Shown here piece by piece: positions 46,176-57,963 of a stretch of DNA of 64,000 nt. The position numbers and the translations under genes are program-made. The DNA is taken from positions 5,580,001-5,644,000 of the forward strand of contig NC_135355.1 of the NCBI RefSeq assembly GCF_051622035.1. The letters are read 5' to 3'. The stretch comes from Arctopsyche grandis (lineage: Eukaryota > Arthropoda > Insecta > Trichoptera > Hydropsychidae). A model generated the notes under the pieces. That model was not told the origin of the DNA. It was given only the letters and a program-made list of their open reading frames with translations, and did no database searches. The first letter of the stretch is position 1, and each line of letters opens with the position of its first letter.

Positions 46176-47715
46176 ATGATGAAATTTGCTCTCGTTCTGA
46201 GTTTCTTGGTGGCTGCACCACTCTATGTAAATGGTCATGGAATGGTGATGGACCCTGTTAACAGGGCATCCAGGTGGAGGGTTGACTCTTCAGCTCCTGT
46301 TAACTATGACGACAATCAGCTCTATTGTGGAAGCTTTGGGGTAAGTTTTTCACTACATATTACTTTTGTAATGAAATTATTTAACCTTTAATCGTTGCAA
46401 CAACTTTAGGCTTTTATGTAATGCGTGTAAACATAATAATATTTAAATAGTAACTTTTTTAATAAGTTTTCAGTTCATTTTTGTGGCAACAAATTGTGAA
46501 TAGAACATTAATATTTCCCTCCTAATATAACGAATCAATTATCATACTATGTATTGCCACATTAAAAAATTCTTCAATTATATTTTTTTGATTTTTAAAT
46601 GCTTTTTATTATTACGAAATTATGTTCACAATACATCTTATATCTATTTTAATAGCTACTGATATACTTATCATTTTCTATTTTACAATTTAATTTAATT
46701 TGGTTAGTAATCACAGTATTATGTTATTCTAATGTTAATGTACAGCATAATAGGAAAAAGAGCTCAAAAACCTATTTACAATTCTTCTTCTATTATATGA
46801 ACTAGATTAATTGCTGTACATATTACAAATTTTATTAAAATAAACTAATTGCTTTTAAAATTTTATAACAGTTCATATTAGCTAATCTGAGCAATATTTA
46901 TGATTTTTATTGAATTGGCATACAATATGAAAATTCATTTTTACGAATGGCAACATTAATATAGAAATTGTATGCTCAATTGTGATATTTAAAAGTTATG
47001 TACCGAGATATGTATTTTGTATTGTAAATAATAGAACTCTAATTTGGATTGTAAAGATTACATTATTATTTAATAGCAACAATGGGTAAACAACGGTGGA
47101 AAATGTGGATTCTGTGGTGATAACTATGCTGATGCCCAACCTAGAAAACACGAAATAGGCGGTAAATATGGACAAGGAGTCATTGTAAAGAGGTAAAAAA
47201 AAAAGTTAAAGCACACATACGTACATTTATAATATAATAAAATAAAATTGAATGATAATGATGAACAATTTGCAAATATTACAGCTATAAACAGGGAAGC
47301 GATATGCAAGTTCAAGTTCAAATTGACGCCAACCACAGAGGATTCTTCCAGTTCAAGGTATGCAACTTGGATACATTCAAAACCGAATCAGAAGAGTGCT
47401 ATGACAGTGTGTTGCTGACGCTGCCCAGCGGTGAAACCAAATACTACCTCGAGTATATTCTTGGGAAACATGACGTGACTTTGAAACTTCCGTCTGGTCT
47501 CACTTGCAAACACTGTGTCCTTCAATGGACTTACACCACAGGTATGCTCTTATTTACATAGCGAATGTATTGCCTTTGCAATTATTTTATTGATCGGTGG
47601 ATTTCATTTGTCATCAGCCAATTCTTGGGGAACCTGCGAGGATGGAACCGCGGCACAAGGTTGTGGTCCACAAGAATGGTTCAGAACTTGCTCTGACATT
47701 GCCATCACAGCATGA
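46176..47715 (+). CDS. AA15 lytic polysaccharide monooxygenase, gene B
   Basis: Exons 46176-46340, 47077-47192, 47285-47541, 47618-47715; 211 residues. The signal peptide ends at G20 before HGMVMDPVNRASRWR. Second copper His in IDANHRGFFQFK, which has Asp where the paralogues have Thr. Exon 2 reads QQWVNNGGKCGFCGDNY and exon 4 has the full WGTCEDGTAAQGCGPQE plus FRTCSDI. Same exon lengths as gene A except one extra codon in exon 2. Intron 1 is unusually long (736 bp) because it contains an inverted LINE tail (46583-46800). Head-to-head with gene A. Confidence 0.93.
46583..46800 (-). mobile_element. LINE 3' tail (family J2) inside LPMO-B intron 1
   Basis: On the minus strand this ends in an A-rich tail after AATAATAAAAAGCATTT and contains GATCAGT-like, TCACAGTATTATG and AAAAAGAGCTC blocks shared with 53106-53337, 55848-56215 and 62490-62708. 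It is 5'-truncated with no coding part left. Confidence 0.8.
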
Positions 47716-47719
47716 AGAA

Positions 47720-49960
47720 ATTACATACTTTGACTAAAATCTCTGTACAAATGCTTATTATATTTTACTGTAGAAATTTATAATAAAAACCCAAGCACCT
47801 AATATTTATTTTACTATAAAAACATACTAAAATTTAAATTAAACAGAAATACAAATCTAAATAAGAGAACAAAGGAAATCTTCCTCTTTGGCATGATATA
47901 CATGTATATGTAGAAATGGTAATAAAACATAACTATCAGAGGAAATATAAACATTTAAATGAGAAACGCTTTAATTTGGTACATATCGGTACATACCAGT
48001 GGCGTGCCGTGGAGTTCTCCTTGTTTTTGTCGCACAGCCTTACTTACTTGTGCGCGAGCAGGATATGCAAGATTAGGTGACGTCATACCGAGTCCCCTTG
48101 TATCCTTCTCACGCACACGTAAATAAGGCGGTGCGACAAAACCAGGGTGATTTTCACAGCACGTCACTGGTACATACTTACATATATAAACATGTCACCT
48201 CTCCCAAGTATTTAAATATATTAAAATATTTCGTGGTTGAAGCAAAAAAATATTTGCGTGAAAAACATCAAAGTAATACTGAATACTTATGACGACGATA
48301 AAAATACTTCATTGTGTTCAATGAATTGTTTAGAATTCCCAAATCCTTTCATAGATGTTCATATTTTGTACTAAAAGGCTACATATATCTAATGTATAAT
48401 ATTTACAAAAACACTTCCTCATTTTTTTATTTACATCTTTATCTTTTTAATTGTATCTATAATGAAATATAATCTGTAAATTGTATCTATAATGAAAATC
48501 AGAGTTTTTTGATTTATAACGTCATCGATCTTTATCTATATCATTTTGCTATCTTTGACCTGTGAAATTGATTATTTCATAATAAATAATCAATCAAATT
48601 GCGTGCTGGAATTTCTTTTGTTGTTGTTTAGTGCGATTACAATTAATCGTCAAAATCAGTTGAAAATCAAATCTTTTAACTTTCAGATATTAGTGTGATT
48701 AGTTTATTTTTCATCTTAAAAGTTCATATAAATACATTCCCATTGTTAATTTTTGTATATGTTTATTTTATCGAACTAAGCCAGTTATCAATAGAATTTT
48801 TGTTATTAATCCACAAGAATAGTCAAAATATGATTTTTCTGTGGAATTCTCATATAAAGACAATTTAATATATTATCCCTATTAATGCAATTCAGATTCG
48901 TGTAAATACGAGTACGAGCTTTAAGCTCGCAATTTTACCGATTTAAAATTCAGCACACTTCCAATTAACCCTTTTAAACGAAAACAAAAAATAGTATGGC
49001 CAGAACACTATCTCAATAAACATGTTTCAATAGAAAATACTCAATATAAAATAGTGTTGACAGTGGGAAAAAATCCCAAGTGAAAATACGTACTTTTGAC
49101 TTTTGATTTGAACTGGACGACTACTTAGAGAGATTTGAAAGCTGAAATGTACTACAAATGAAAGATAAAATACCCGACTATAGATTCTCACATTCATTTT
49201 GAACAGGAAATTGACAGATTTTGAGACATCGACTAAACAACACCAAGATATAGAAAAATCGCGCGATTTAAAAAAAAACACATATATCTCCGAATATCGA
49301 ACCAATCAACATTTTTTACTACCAGATTCGTGTTTACTGGACATAGATCTATAATAAAAGTCATATCTCGTCTCTGAACCAACAAAAAGTCGTCATTTGT
49401 CGAACAGTGCTATTAGGTAGTCGAAAAAATATGAAATATAGTGACGATCTATCTACATATTTCGATATTCCGCTTATTCGAATAAAGATTTTTAACATCA
49501 TGTATGGGCTCTACGAATTGGTTAAGTTTTGGACCATCCTGTGGGTTGGGACCTTTAATTACTTCCTTGTACTTTACTTCCTTCCCGCCCGCCATATTAA
49601 ATAGTGTGTCTACAACAATTCCGTCGTTTCATTCTAACCGTCCCCCATAATCACATATTTATATTATATTATACTATTGTATATGTATGTATGTACGTAA
49701 TGTATGGAAATTTAAAAGAAAAGTTCCCGTCTGTTCATTAAAATATGTATTTTGAACTACATTTGAGAATTTTTAGTTATGAACTAAATAGCCCTAGAAA
49801 AATAAAAAATACTGATTTGTCTTTAAAATCAGATCAAACGAAAATTTTAAACTAACATATCCCCAATAAATCACTTCGTTTTAATTAAGATTTGTGGGTT
49901 TTGAGCGTTTTGTGAAGCGCTTATTAAATTTTTCCACTATTATAGTTGTTTCAAAGTAAT
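47720..49960. other. Spacer between LPMO genes B and C, left part
   Basis: Apart from the hAT MITE at 47997-48169 this is AT-rich DNA without a gene signal. Small ORFs such as 49407-49604 and 49027-49305 (minus) have no recognised features. Confidence 0.4.
47997..48169. mobile_element. hAT-type MITE, 173 bp
   Basis: The ends CAGTGGCGTGCCGTG and CACAGCACGTCACTG lie between exact 8-bp duplications GTACATAC (47989-47996, 48170-48177). The element is largely palindromic (GTTTTTGTCGCACAGCC against GGCGGTGCGACAAAAC). Confidence 0.85.
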
Positions 49961-49964
49961 TTAT

Positions 49965-50480
49965 TTATTTATTGAAAAATCAACAGACAACAGATGTAGA
50001 AATGTTTAAAAATAAAGAATAAATGTAACGAAATAAAATAACATCTGAGCCCAATTATAGATTTTTACAAATGACATAAAATGGTACATAGAGACAAACA
50101 AATGAAAAAGAAAAGAATAAAAACAAAAACATGAGTAAACTATGACTTAATAGAACAGTACATAACTAAACATAAAGTGATATAATATTGAATAAAGATT
50201 ATATAATAGAAATAGAAATAATAGTTTCTCTTGATGGCAGTTCTGATTGATGCAAGGAAATACCGAATAGATCAACGTCATTCAGTTCCCCGTTAATCAT
50301 ACGATAAACACACTGTAGATAGGAATATTTTAGGGAATTGGTTTAGAAAGTATTAAGTGAAAAGAGTGCAATGTGTCTAGTATACCTAATTACTCAGTAA
50401 ATTGGGACAATCAAAGAAACCATTTAGGAGCTTAAAAAGGAATGTAGCATCAGTGAGTCTTCGCCTGACAGACATATTGT
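49965..50480 (-). mobile_element. LINE fragment, second family (minus strand)
   Basis: Reading the minus strand from 50480, an RR.SDATFLFKLLNGFFDCP-like stretch with disrupted frame matches the conserved post-RT tail of Jockey/CR1-type LINEs. It is followed by a UTR with several AATAAA motifs and an A-rich end at 49965. Decayed. Confidence 0.5.
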
Positions 50481-50644
50481 AATACCTATATTATGTATTT
50501 GTATTCTTAGAATACATATATAATTCTTTCTAGTTGTTATCAATAAATTATGTAAATTGATCACATAGAAACTAAAGCAATTCTATTATTTAAATTTATT
50601 ATTTAAAAAATATAGGAAGTTATACAGTATGTATGTATTTTATT

Positions 50645-51436
50645 TTAAGCAGAGATGGAAATATCAGAACACGTTCTGTAATTTTCACGAGTGTTGTCTG
50701 AAAAAGAAAAAAATCATTATGTACAATTTTATGATTGAAACTACTGAAAAAAGTAGACTAAATATCTTACGGGCAAAGTAAGTCCATTGCAATATGCAAT
50801 GTTGGCATATAAGTCCACTAGGAAGTCTCAAATTAAAATAATGATTGCCGAGATAGTCCTCGAAGGTATGTTTTATTTCTCCACTAGGTGATGCCAAGAG
50901 AATGTCATTGAAACAGGCGTCAGATTCTGCTCCATACCTGTCCTTGTTACAGATTCTGAATTCGAACCAGCCGCGGTGGTTCGCCGTCACTCTGACTTCT
51001 ACATTTATCACACTGCCTGGTTGATATCTAGAAAACGACATGTATAAGAATTCAAAACATAATACAAATCGATTAAATTGAAAGTGAATCCTACTTCTTA
51101 ACGATTACACCTTGTCCATATTTTCCACCAAGCTCGTGGGTTCTAGGTGTAGCCATAGCAAAGTTGTCGCCGCACATTCCGCATTTTCCACCGTTATTTT
51201 GCAAGGCCTACAAAAGCTTGATTAATTTTTGTGTCACGATAAGACATACATATCATCAAGTGTTAATTTACCCCGGCGCCACCACACCAAAGCTGATTAT
51301 CGCCGTAATTGGGAGGCGCTGATGAGTCTACTCTCCATCTTGAAGCTCTGTTGACTGGATCAAGTACCATTCCATGTCCTTGGACATAGAGGGGCGCAGC
51401 CACCAAAAAGCAAATAGCTAGAGTGTATTTCAACAT
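50645..51436 (-). CDS. AA15 lytic polysaccharide monooxygenase, gene C (short last exon)
   Basis: Exons 51436-51272, 51207-51095, 51027-50771, 50697-50645; 195 residues. Signal peptide to G20, then HGMVLDPVNRASRWR; second copper His in VTANHRGWFEFR; exon 2 with CGMCGDNF; exon 3 ends LQWTYFAR. The last exon is only 53 bp and encodes HNTREN then YRTCSDISISA: the WGTCxDGT...GCGPQE segment and its two cysteines are absent. The intron before it is 73 bp with a good acceptor and no room for the missing piece. The copper histidines and the aromatic before RTCSDI remain, so copper binding looks possible while one disulfide is predicted lost. Divergent from gene D, 428 bp between start codons. Confidence 0.9.
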
Positions 51437-51486
51437 ATTGAATAAGAAACAATATAGAAATGACGTGTAACTAATCCCCTGTATCT

Positions 51487-51494
51487 CTTTTATA
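51487..51494 (-). promoter_or_regulatory. TATA box of LPMO gene C
   Basis: TATAAAAG on the minus strand, about 51 bp before the ATG at 51436. Confidence 0.75.
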
Positions 51495-51797
51495 TGGAGA
51501 AAATCAATCTTATATCATAGGCACATCTCCAAACACAAATACAATTTCAGATCTTGACATTGATAGCAATCTTAAATCATATTCGACTTTTATTTAAAAA
51601 AATGAATGCATCCTAAACAATACATCCAGCTTCCATTGATAGCAGTAAAATATTAATTAAATAATATTACAATAATTGATTATCAATATTGATTCGTTGA
51701 TAATTTTTTAAGTGTATAAAAAATGTTCTTTTTAATCCTGATTAATCACAACGATAATAACTTTATAGATATTATATTCGATATGAGAAATTCTCAA

Positions 51798-51805
51798 TAT
51801 AAAAG
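51798..51805 (+). promoter_or_regulatory. TATA box of LPMO gene D
   Basis: TATAAAAG, 60 bp before the ATG at 51865. With the gene C box 304 bp away on the other strand, this forms a compact divergent promoter. Confidence 0.75.
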
Positions 51806-51864
51806 GTATTTTCGATTGACACGGGTCATTCGCTCGTGTTTTGGACGTGCAAACTTTCTCAAAA

Positions 51865-52723
51865 ATGAAATTTGTACTAGCACTGTGTTTCTTGGTAGCT
51901 GTGCCCCTTTATGTTCAGGGGCATGGCATGGTGATGGACCCTGTCAACAGGGCATCCAGATGGAGAGTTGACCCATCAGCCCCAGCCAATTATGAAGACA
52001 ACCAAATGTGGTGTGGAGGAGTAAGTCTATAAAACAATATCAAACAACACATTCCAACTTCAAAATACAAATTAACATCTTCTATCTTCATCACAAAGGG
52101 AACTATGGGTGCTGGAAGACAGTGTGGAATGTGCGGCGATGGATACTCAAATCCAACACCGAGAGCTCATGAACTCGGTGGCAGATATGGGCAAGGCGTT
52201 ATCGTCAAAAGGTAATACTGATTTACATATGTATATACAAAAAATATCAATGAAATTTAATATTGATGACTATATTTAATATCCTAGCTATACCCCAGGA
52301 AGTAAAATAACAGTTGAAGTGCGTATCACTGCCAATCACAAAGGTTACTTTTACTTCCAACTGTGCAATTTAGACAAATATGGAGGTCGTGAATCTGATC
52401 AGTGCTACAATGAACTCAGACTGAAGACAGCTAGCGGAGAAGATACGCACACGATAGGTCTGCATTTAGGAAATCACGACATTGATCTTCAGCTCCCAGC
52501 CGGTCTCACTTGCAAGCACTGTGTGCTCCAGTGGACTTACGTTGCAGGTATTTTTAAGATATTTTCAACTATTTTGATTTATTTATTTATTATATTCTTG
52601 CTATAACTAATTGCTATATTTGAATCAGCTAATATCTGGGGAACATGCCCTGATGGAACCACTCAATTGGGCTGTGGACCACAAGAAAACTACAGGACTT
52701 GCTCTGACATCACAATTCAATGA
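51865..52723 (+). CDS. AA15 lytic polysaccharide monooxygenase, gene D
   Basis: Exons 51865-52020, 52099-52211, 52288-52547, 52629-52723; 207 residues. The start at 51865 gives a normal signal peptide ending before HGMVMDPVNRASRWR; an in-frame upstream extension has no ATG. Exon 1 is 9 bp shorter than in A-C, because two codons are missing before the donor and one in the leader. Second copper His in ITANHKGYFYFQ; exon 3 has one extra Gly (KYGGRESDQC); exon 4 keeps WGTCPDGTTQLGCGPQE and YRTCSDI. The most compact copy, all introns under 90 bp. A LINE tail begins shortly after its stop codon. Confidence 0.93.
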
Positions 52724-52799
52724 AATAACTTTAATTAATACCTACATAAATAATACATGTATAAAAAAATTAAATAATCTCATTAAACATTATGAATAA

Positions 52800-53337
52800 T
52801 TTATTTTCTTTCCTTATTATCGTAATACCATTTTCTTATATACAAAATAAATCCCTAAAAATAATTTATAATACACCCATATATACTAAATTGAAAAAAA
52901 TGCATGCCATATATAATATTCCGTTTGTTACAGACATTACTAACAAACTAACCAGTAGATTCTATGACAGAATCACTAATAACCATACTAACACACTTGT
53001 GAAGAGTCTTGGTGATTACAATAAAATGTCTATACTCTTCAGGTATATACACAGATTACCTAAACACACTTTAGGTCATCGACTTTATAGAGACTTTAAC
53101 TAATATTATGTATTAGATGTATTATGAGCATTTATAAGAATTGTCAATAGGTTTTTGAGCTCTTTTTCCTATTATGCTGTACATTAACATTAGAATAATA
53201 TAATACTATGATTACTAACCAAATAAAATAAAATTGTAAAATAGAAAATGATCAGTAGATCAGTAGCTATTAAAATAGATATAAGATGTATTGTGAACAT
53301 AATTTCGTAATAATAAAAAGCATTTAAAAATCAAAAA
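52800..53337 (+). mobile_element. LINE, 5'-truncated, with C-terminal coding part (family J2)
   Basis: An ORF ending at 53103 reads IQNKSLKIIYNTPIYTK, NIPFVTDITNKLTSRFY and NNHTNTLVKSLGDYNK, the C-terminal tail of a Jockey-like LINE. A UTR of about 230 bp and an A-rich end at 53337 follow. It is the reference copy for the three tails at 46583, 55848 and 62490. Confidence 0.8.
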
Positions 53338-53339
53338 AA

Positions 53340-54760
53340 TTTTCTTATGATTAACAAAAGATTTTTGTTAATCAGAAGCGTTGACTTCAACACCCCACCC
53401 CCCACATATTACCTTTTAAACTACAAATTTTGGTTTCTTCTTTGATATATCAACGCCGCCAAGAAGGGAGATTGGATTACATGTTGCTAGGAATATTTAC
53501 TGATTAGTAAGATCGAATAATAAATGGCGACTTAGTCGATTATCTGGTTATATTGTCATGATAATGTAACCAGATAATCGACTTATATTAAAAATATTAT
53601 AATAAACGATATTATATTAAAAAGTTGAACTTCCAGTGTATAATTTGTGATTTTTTGGGTGACTTTTAAAGCATTTGAAGTTCCATGAATTTGTTAGATA
53701 GTCATTTTGTAAAAACATTATAGTATAACGTGAAAGAATGGAGACTTTTAAGTAACTTTATGGAGATCTATAGATTTGCCAAATTTGATTTGTTTTATGG
53801 TATATCGCAAACTCCCAAGTGAGTGATACGATATGTTTAATATGTTTCCGTGATCGTAGCAAATCTGTTGATACGTTGCTTAAAATGAGATAACTCAGAC
53901 AGCAAACTACACACAGGGGTGGCCAGGGTTTTTTTAGGGGAGGGGGCTGAAACACAAGCCCCCAAGCCAAGCGTTTTCTCGAGAGAATAAGTGAAAGTAA
54001 GAAGAGGTTAGTAAAAAATTAAACTTTTTTAAATTTTCAAACAGTTTTTGAATCATATTGCGAATTATTAAAAAAAAGCTCACGGTTTTTAAATTTTGTA
54101 AGTGAATTACATAAAATAAAAAATTAATTAACTTTTATTTCATGCTTTTTTTTCTAAATATGTACTATTTTTTAAATTTAGGGTAGGGTTGACGCCCCCA
54201 TAGTCCTCCCCCCCCCCTGCAACTACAAATTATATTATACAAACATAGATTCAGCTTGTAATATTTTAATATGTATTAAATATTAACATTAATATTTTTA
54301 TTCTCTAAATGCTATAAAATAAAAAATAAGTTTTCATTGCGAACAAACAAACAAACAAATCTTTAAACGATAATTTGAATTGCAAAGATTGAGTTTGGAT
54401 TATTAATTGATTGTCACAAAATAAATAAAAACGACATGTTGCTAAAACTTGTCCAATTTAATCAAATGGTAAAATTCGACTTTGTGAGGAAAAAACACTG
54501 CACTACATTCTGAATAGCAATTAAAAAAAAGTTTGTTTGTATGTAATATTACAATAAATAAATATTTAGACTGTTATTAACCTTTAAATAGAGTTAAAAT
54601 CATGTACATATACAATGTATATAAAATTTAATCAACACAAATAATTTAAAAATAAAAAAGGGAAACAATAAGCATATTGATTGTTGTTGATTTTATTTAT
54701 TCAAATATTTGATTTTTAAATCTATAAATCAGTAATTGCCAACTAAAAATAAAAAATAGG
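53340..54760. other. Spacer between LPMO genes D and E
   Basis: AT-rich, with a 54-bp perfect-centred palindrome at 53532-53585 (arms with GTCGATTATCTGGTTA) and a G/C-tract-bounded dispersed repeat at about 53920-54225. No gene is visible. Confidence 0.45.
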
Positions 54761-54764
54761 TCAT

Positions 54765-55573
54765 TTATGCAATGGTGATGTCAGAGCATGTTCGGTATCT
54801 TTCTCCAGTGTTACCTGAAAAAGGAAAATCTTTGAACAAAGTGTTGAAATTAAATTTATAGGCAAAGAATAGAATGAAAATCTTACGTGCGAAGTAAGTC
54901 CACTGCAAGATACAATGGTTGCAAGTGAACCCAGCAGGAAGTCTTAGATTAAATTCGTGGTCTCCGAGGTAATCTGGGAAGGTATGTTGGGTCTCACCAG
55001 TAGTTGATGTCAGTAAAACATTATCGAAACAAGCATCTGATTCTCCACCATATCTATCCCTGTTACACACTTTGAATTCGAAATAGCCTCGGTGGTTAGC
55101 TGTAATTTTCACCACCACTTTAATTGTACTTCCTTGTTGGTACCTTTAAACCAAAAAACAAAAAAAAATAAACCGATTCTTAATTAAAACTGAAACTAAA
55201 CTTGCAAATAGTACTGACCTCTTAACGATGACACCTTGTCCATATCTGCCACCCAGTTCGTGTTGTCTTGGAGCCGGGGAAGCAAAGTTATCTCCACAAA
55301 ATCCACATCTTCCACCATTTTGCGTCAGCGGCTACAACATCACATCAAATTGGAATATTATTTGCACTTAATTTTATATGCATAAGACAAAATTGTTAAA
55401 GTTGAATTTACTCCAATGCCTCCGCAAAAGAGCTCGTTGTCGTTGTAATTAGCTGGTGCTGATGAGTCGACTCTCCATCTCGAAGCTCTGTTGATGGGAT
55501 CCATCACCATGCCATGTCCTTGGACATAGAGGGGCACAGCGACCAAGAAGCAAATAACGACGAATTTCAACAT
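54765..55573 (-). CDS. AA15 lytic polysaccharide monooxygenase, gene E (short last exon)
   Basis: Exons 55573-55412, 55331-55219, 55143-54887, 54814-54765; 193 residues. Signal peptide to G19, then HGMVMDPINRASRWR (Ile for the usual Val); exon 2 with CGFCGDNFASPAP; second copper His in ITANHRGYFEFK; exon 3 ends LQWTYFAR. Exon 4 encodes only NTGER then YRTCSDITIA. Like gene C it lacks the GTCxDGT...GCGPQE segment, and the 72-bp intron before it cannot hide it. C and E also share FEF, RDRYG/KDRYG and WTYFAR, so they form one branch. Divergent from gene F. Confidence 0.9.
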
Positions 55574-55627
55574 CTTGAATTATTTGTAAACACCCGTAGA
55601 GTGACATAAAATTTACAATTCGAATTC

Positions 55628-55635
55628 CTTTTATA
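55628..55635 (-). promoter_or_regulatory. TATA box of LPMO gene E
   Basis: TATAAAAG on the minus strand, about 55 bp before the ATG. A GATAAG motif (minus strand) lies at 55668-55673. Confidence 0.7.
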
Positions 55636-55847
55636 TATAAATCACACTATGATAACAATAGAATATTCTTATCATTATTAATTAGATTGTGATAATCATA
55701 GATTCTAAACAAATTATCACACAGCATCTTTCTATAAAAAAAATATTAAAAATAATCGTAGTAAATAGACAGTATTCATCGACATTTAATGATCTCTCGT
55801 TGAATTACCGGGCGTTCGGTTTAATGTTTGTGGAATTATACAAATTT

Positions 55848-56215
55848 GATTTTTAAATGCTTTTTATTATTACTAAATTATGTTCACAATACATCTTATA
55901 TCTATTTTATTTAATAGCTACTGATCTACTGATCATTTTCTATTTTACAATTTTAAATTAATTTTGTTAGTAATCATAGTATTATATTATTATAATGTTA
56001 ATATGTACAGCGTAATAGGAAAAAGAGCACAAAAACCTATTTACAATATTCTTATAAATGCTCATAATACATCTAATACATAATATTAATTAAAGACTCT
56101 CTAAAGTGGATGACCTAAAGCAGATTGTGTTTAGGTAATCTGTGTTTATACCTGAAGAGTATAGACTAATTATACAAATAGCTTTGTGCTCCTTGATGAA
56201 TATCTTTCAATATCA
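55848..56215 (-). mobile_element. LINE 3' tail (family J2)
   Basis: Inverted copy with the same UTR and A-rich end as 53106-53337, extending into the last codons of the coding part (TTAGGTAATCTGTGTTTATA on the plus strand). It lies between the divergent genes E and F. Confidence 0.8.
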
Positions 56216-56507
56216 AATTATAATAATTGTGGTGCAGGAAAGTTGATATTTAAAATTTTAAATGTTAATAAAACTTATTTTAAGTTTTTTGAAATTTGGA
56301 TTGGATTGTGAACATTAAAAAAAAAAATACAGATATTTTTAAGACTTGAAAAAACTATTGAATGAAAATAGTGCAAATACAGAACTGCAAATTTAAAGAA
56401 TTTTACATTGCTACCCTGAATGTTGCCATGTGGTAATTTTTCCTATAGTACTCAACACATCCCAAATTAACAAAAAAATACGTGCAATTCAACGATTTTA
56501 TTTATAA

Positions 56508-56610
56508 CTAGCTGAACCCCGGCATGCGTTGCAATGCCATAATAACGCATGCAATTCCCGTTCCCGTTCTCGTTTCCGTTCCCGTTCCCATTTGTCGGAA
56601 AAACGCAGGT
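56508..56610 (-). mobile_element. Helitron-like 3' end with (GGGAAC)n tract, copy 2
   Basis: Minus-strand copy of the terminus at 7277-7570: CTAGCTGAACCCC, hairpin arms around GCATGCGTT, then a CCCGTT-rich tract. It is cut off soon after. Confidence 0.55.
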
Positions 56611-57159
56611 AGCGAACTATGTAAAGTTCTATGTAATATAGTTTATTCACTATGCAAATTTATAGGATTCAATTTAGAACCACCAAATTTGGCATTTTAT
56701 CACATGCTGTCTTAAAAACTACGCAAATCAAAAAAAAATCTGAAAAATTCCATTAATATATGTACAATATTTTTCATACTTATCATATGTATATATGTAT
56801 GTACATACATATTATATATGTACATATTTTGTTTGAGTCCTTCTAAAAATTATGAACGATATACGTAATAGACATTATATTCAAATATTTTTTTGTTTAT
56901 CATCAACTGAAACATATTGTGGAAATTTTTTTATGATACATATTTGAGTGCACTATTACTACATATTAATCAATCATGAAATGACAAAAAAATAAAAGCA
57001 TTTAAACAAATATTTTAATCAAAGTGTGCAATCATTTAATTCTATTGTTTTGATTCTATAATTCCATCGAGATAAAATATAAGCAATTAACAGTTTCCTA
57101 AAATATTATGAGCATACATACATATGAGTGTGCGTAGGATCATTTTTTTTATTATACAG

Positions 57160-57350
57160 GTTTTTCAAAAGACAAATCATTTGTACATATATAGGTTTTT
57201 CATTTAAAATTGACCCCTTTAGACTGTCAATTTGAAATGAAATCAATATGAAATGAAAAAGGTTTAATTTGAAATAGAAAAGGGTCAATTTGAAATGAAA
57301 AAGGGTCAATTTGGAAGGAAAAACCTATATAAAAATGATTTGTCTTTCCG
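57160..57350. repeat. Fold-back block containing the AAAGGGTCAATTTGAAATGA tandem repeat
   Basis: The outer arms (GACAAATCATTT ... TATATAGGTTTTTC and the inverse) enclose 4-5 units of the tandem repeat also seen at 5732-5868. The whole can fold on itself. Confidence 0.6.
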
Positions 57351-57902
57351 CTTTATAGTTTTCTTGATCGTTCAAATAAAGTTTTATTAGATTTTGAGAA
57401 TACTTTTTTCGTTAATTATTTCAATTTAGTTTATTTAAAAAATAAAACATATCCAGAATAATTTATTCTTTACTATAATATTTTTGAGGTTAATCATATC
57501 TATCGTTTTCTTCCATAGTCCTCCCTTTTGGACATTTTGGTACTGTTACTTACTTTTGGACATTCTTAAATAATGTAATATAATATTTGTAATAAAAATG
57601 AACGGCTAAATAGACATTGGACAAACGATTTTAGAGAATTTGTAGAATACAAATGCTTGGAAAGAATTTGAAAGATGAATTATTAACATAACTGAGCGTC
57701 TAATGTAAATAAAATGTCTGCATTAGTAATAAATTAAAGATCTTCAAACTTTCTTTGTCTTTGTAGAATTTTTATTTTACATTTAATTATAATGAAATGT
57801 TAAGTGATTACATCATATCGACGATAAGATGACTATTATCGCTGATCAATCTCAAATTAAAATCCCTGTCGTAAAGAGATTAAGAATATTAAAATCAATC
57901 GA

Positions 57903-57910
57903 TATAAAAG
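57903..57910 (+). promoter_or_regulatory. TATA box of LPMO gene F
   Basis: TATAAAAG, 61 bp before the first of two adjacent Met codons (57964). Confidence 0.75.
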
Positions 57911-57963
57911 GGAGACCAAGAGTAATATTTTGTAATCACTTGTTGGTTGTAGAGTTGTTCAAC

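Larger units (their letters stand above)
56216..57900. other. Spacer between divergent LPMO genes E and F, with repeats
   Basis: It holds the Helitron-like end (56508-56610) and the fold-back tandem repeat block (57160-57350); the rest is AT-rich. Close to gene F, GATAAG (57823-57828) and an inverted GATAA (57836-57840) stand in its presumed promoter. Confidence 0.45.

Noticed and set aside
57829-57963. Longer N terminus for LPMO gene F (start at 57829)
   Set aside because: It would translate across the conserved TATAAAAG box and bury the signal peptide. All paralogues start at the position equivalent to 57964.
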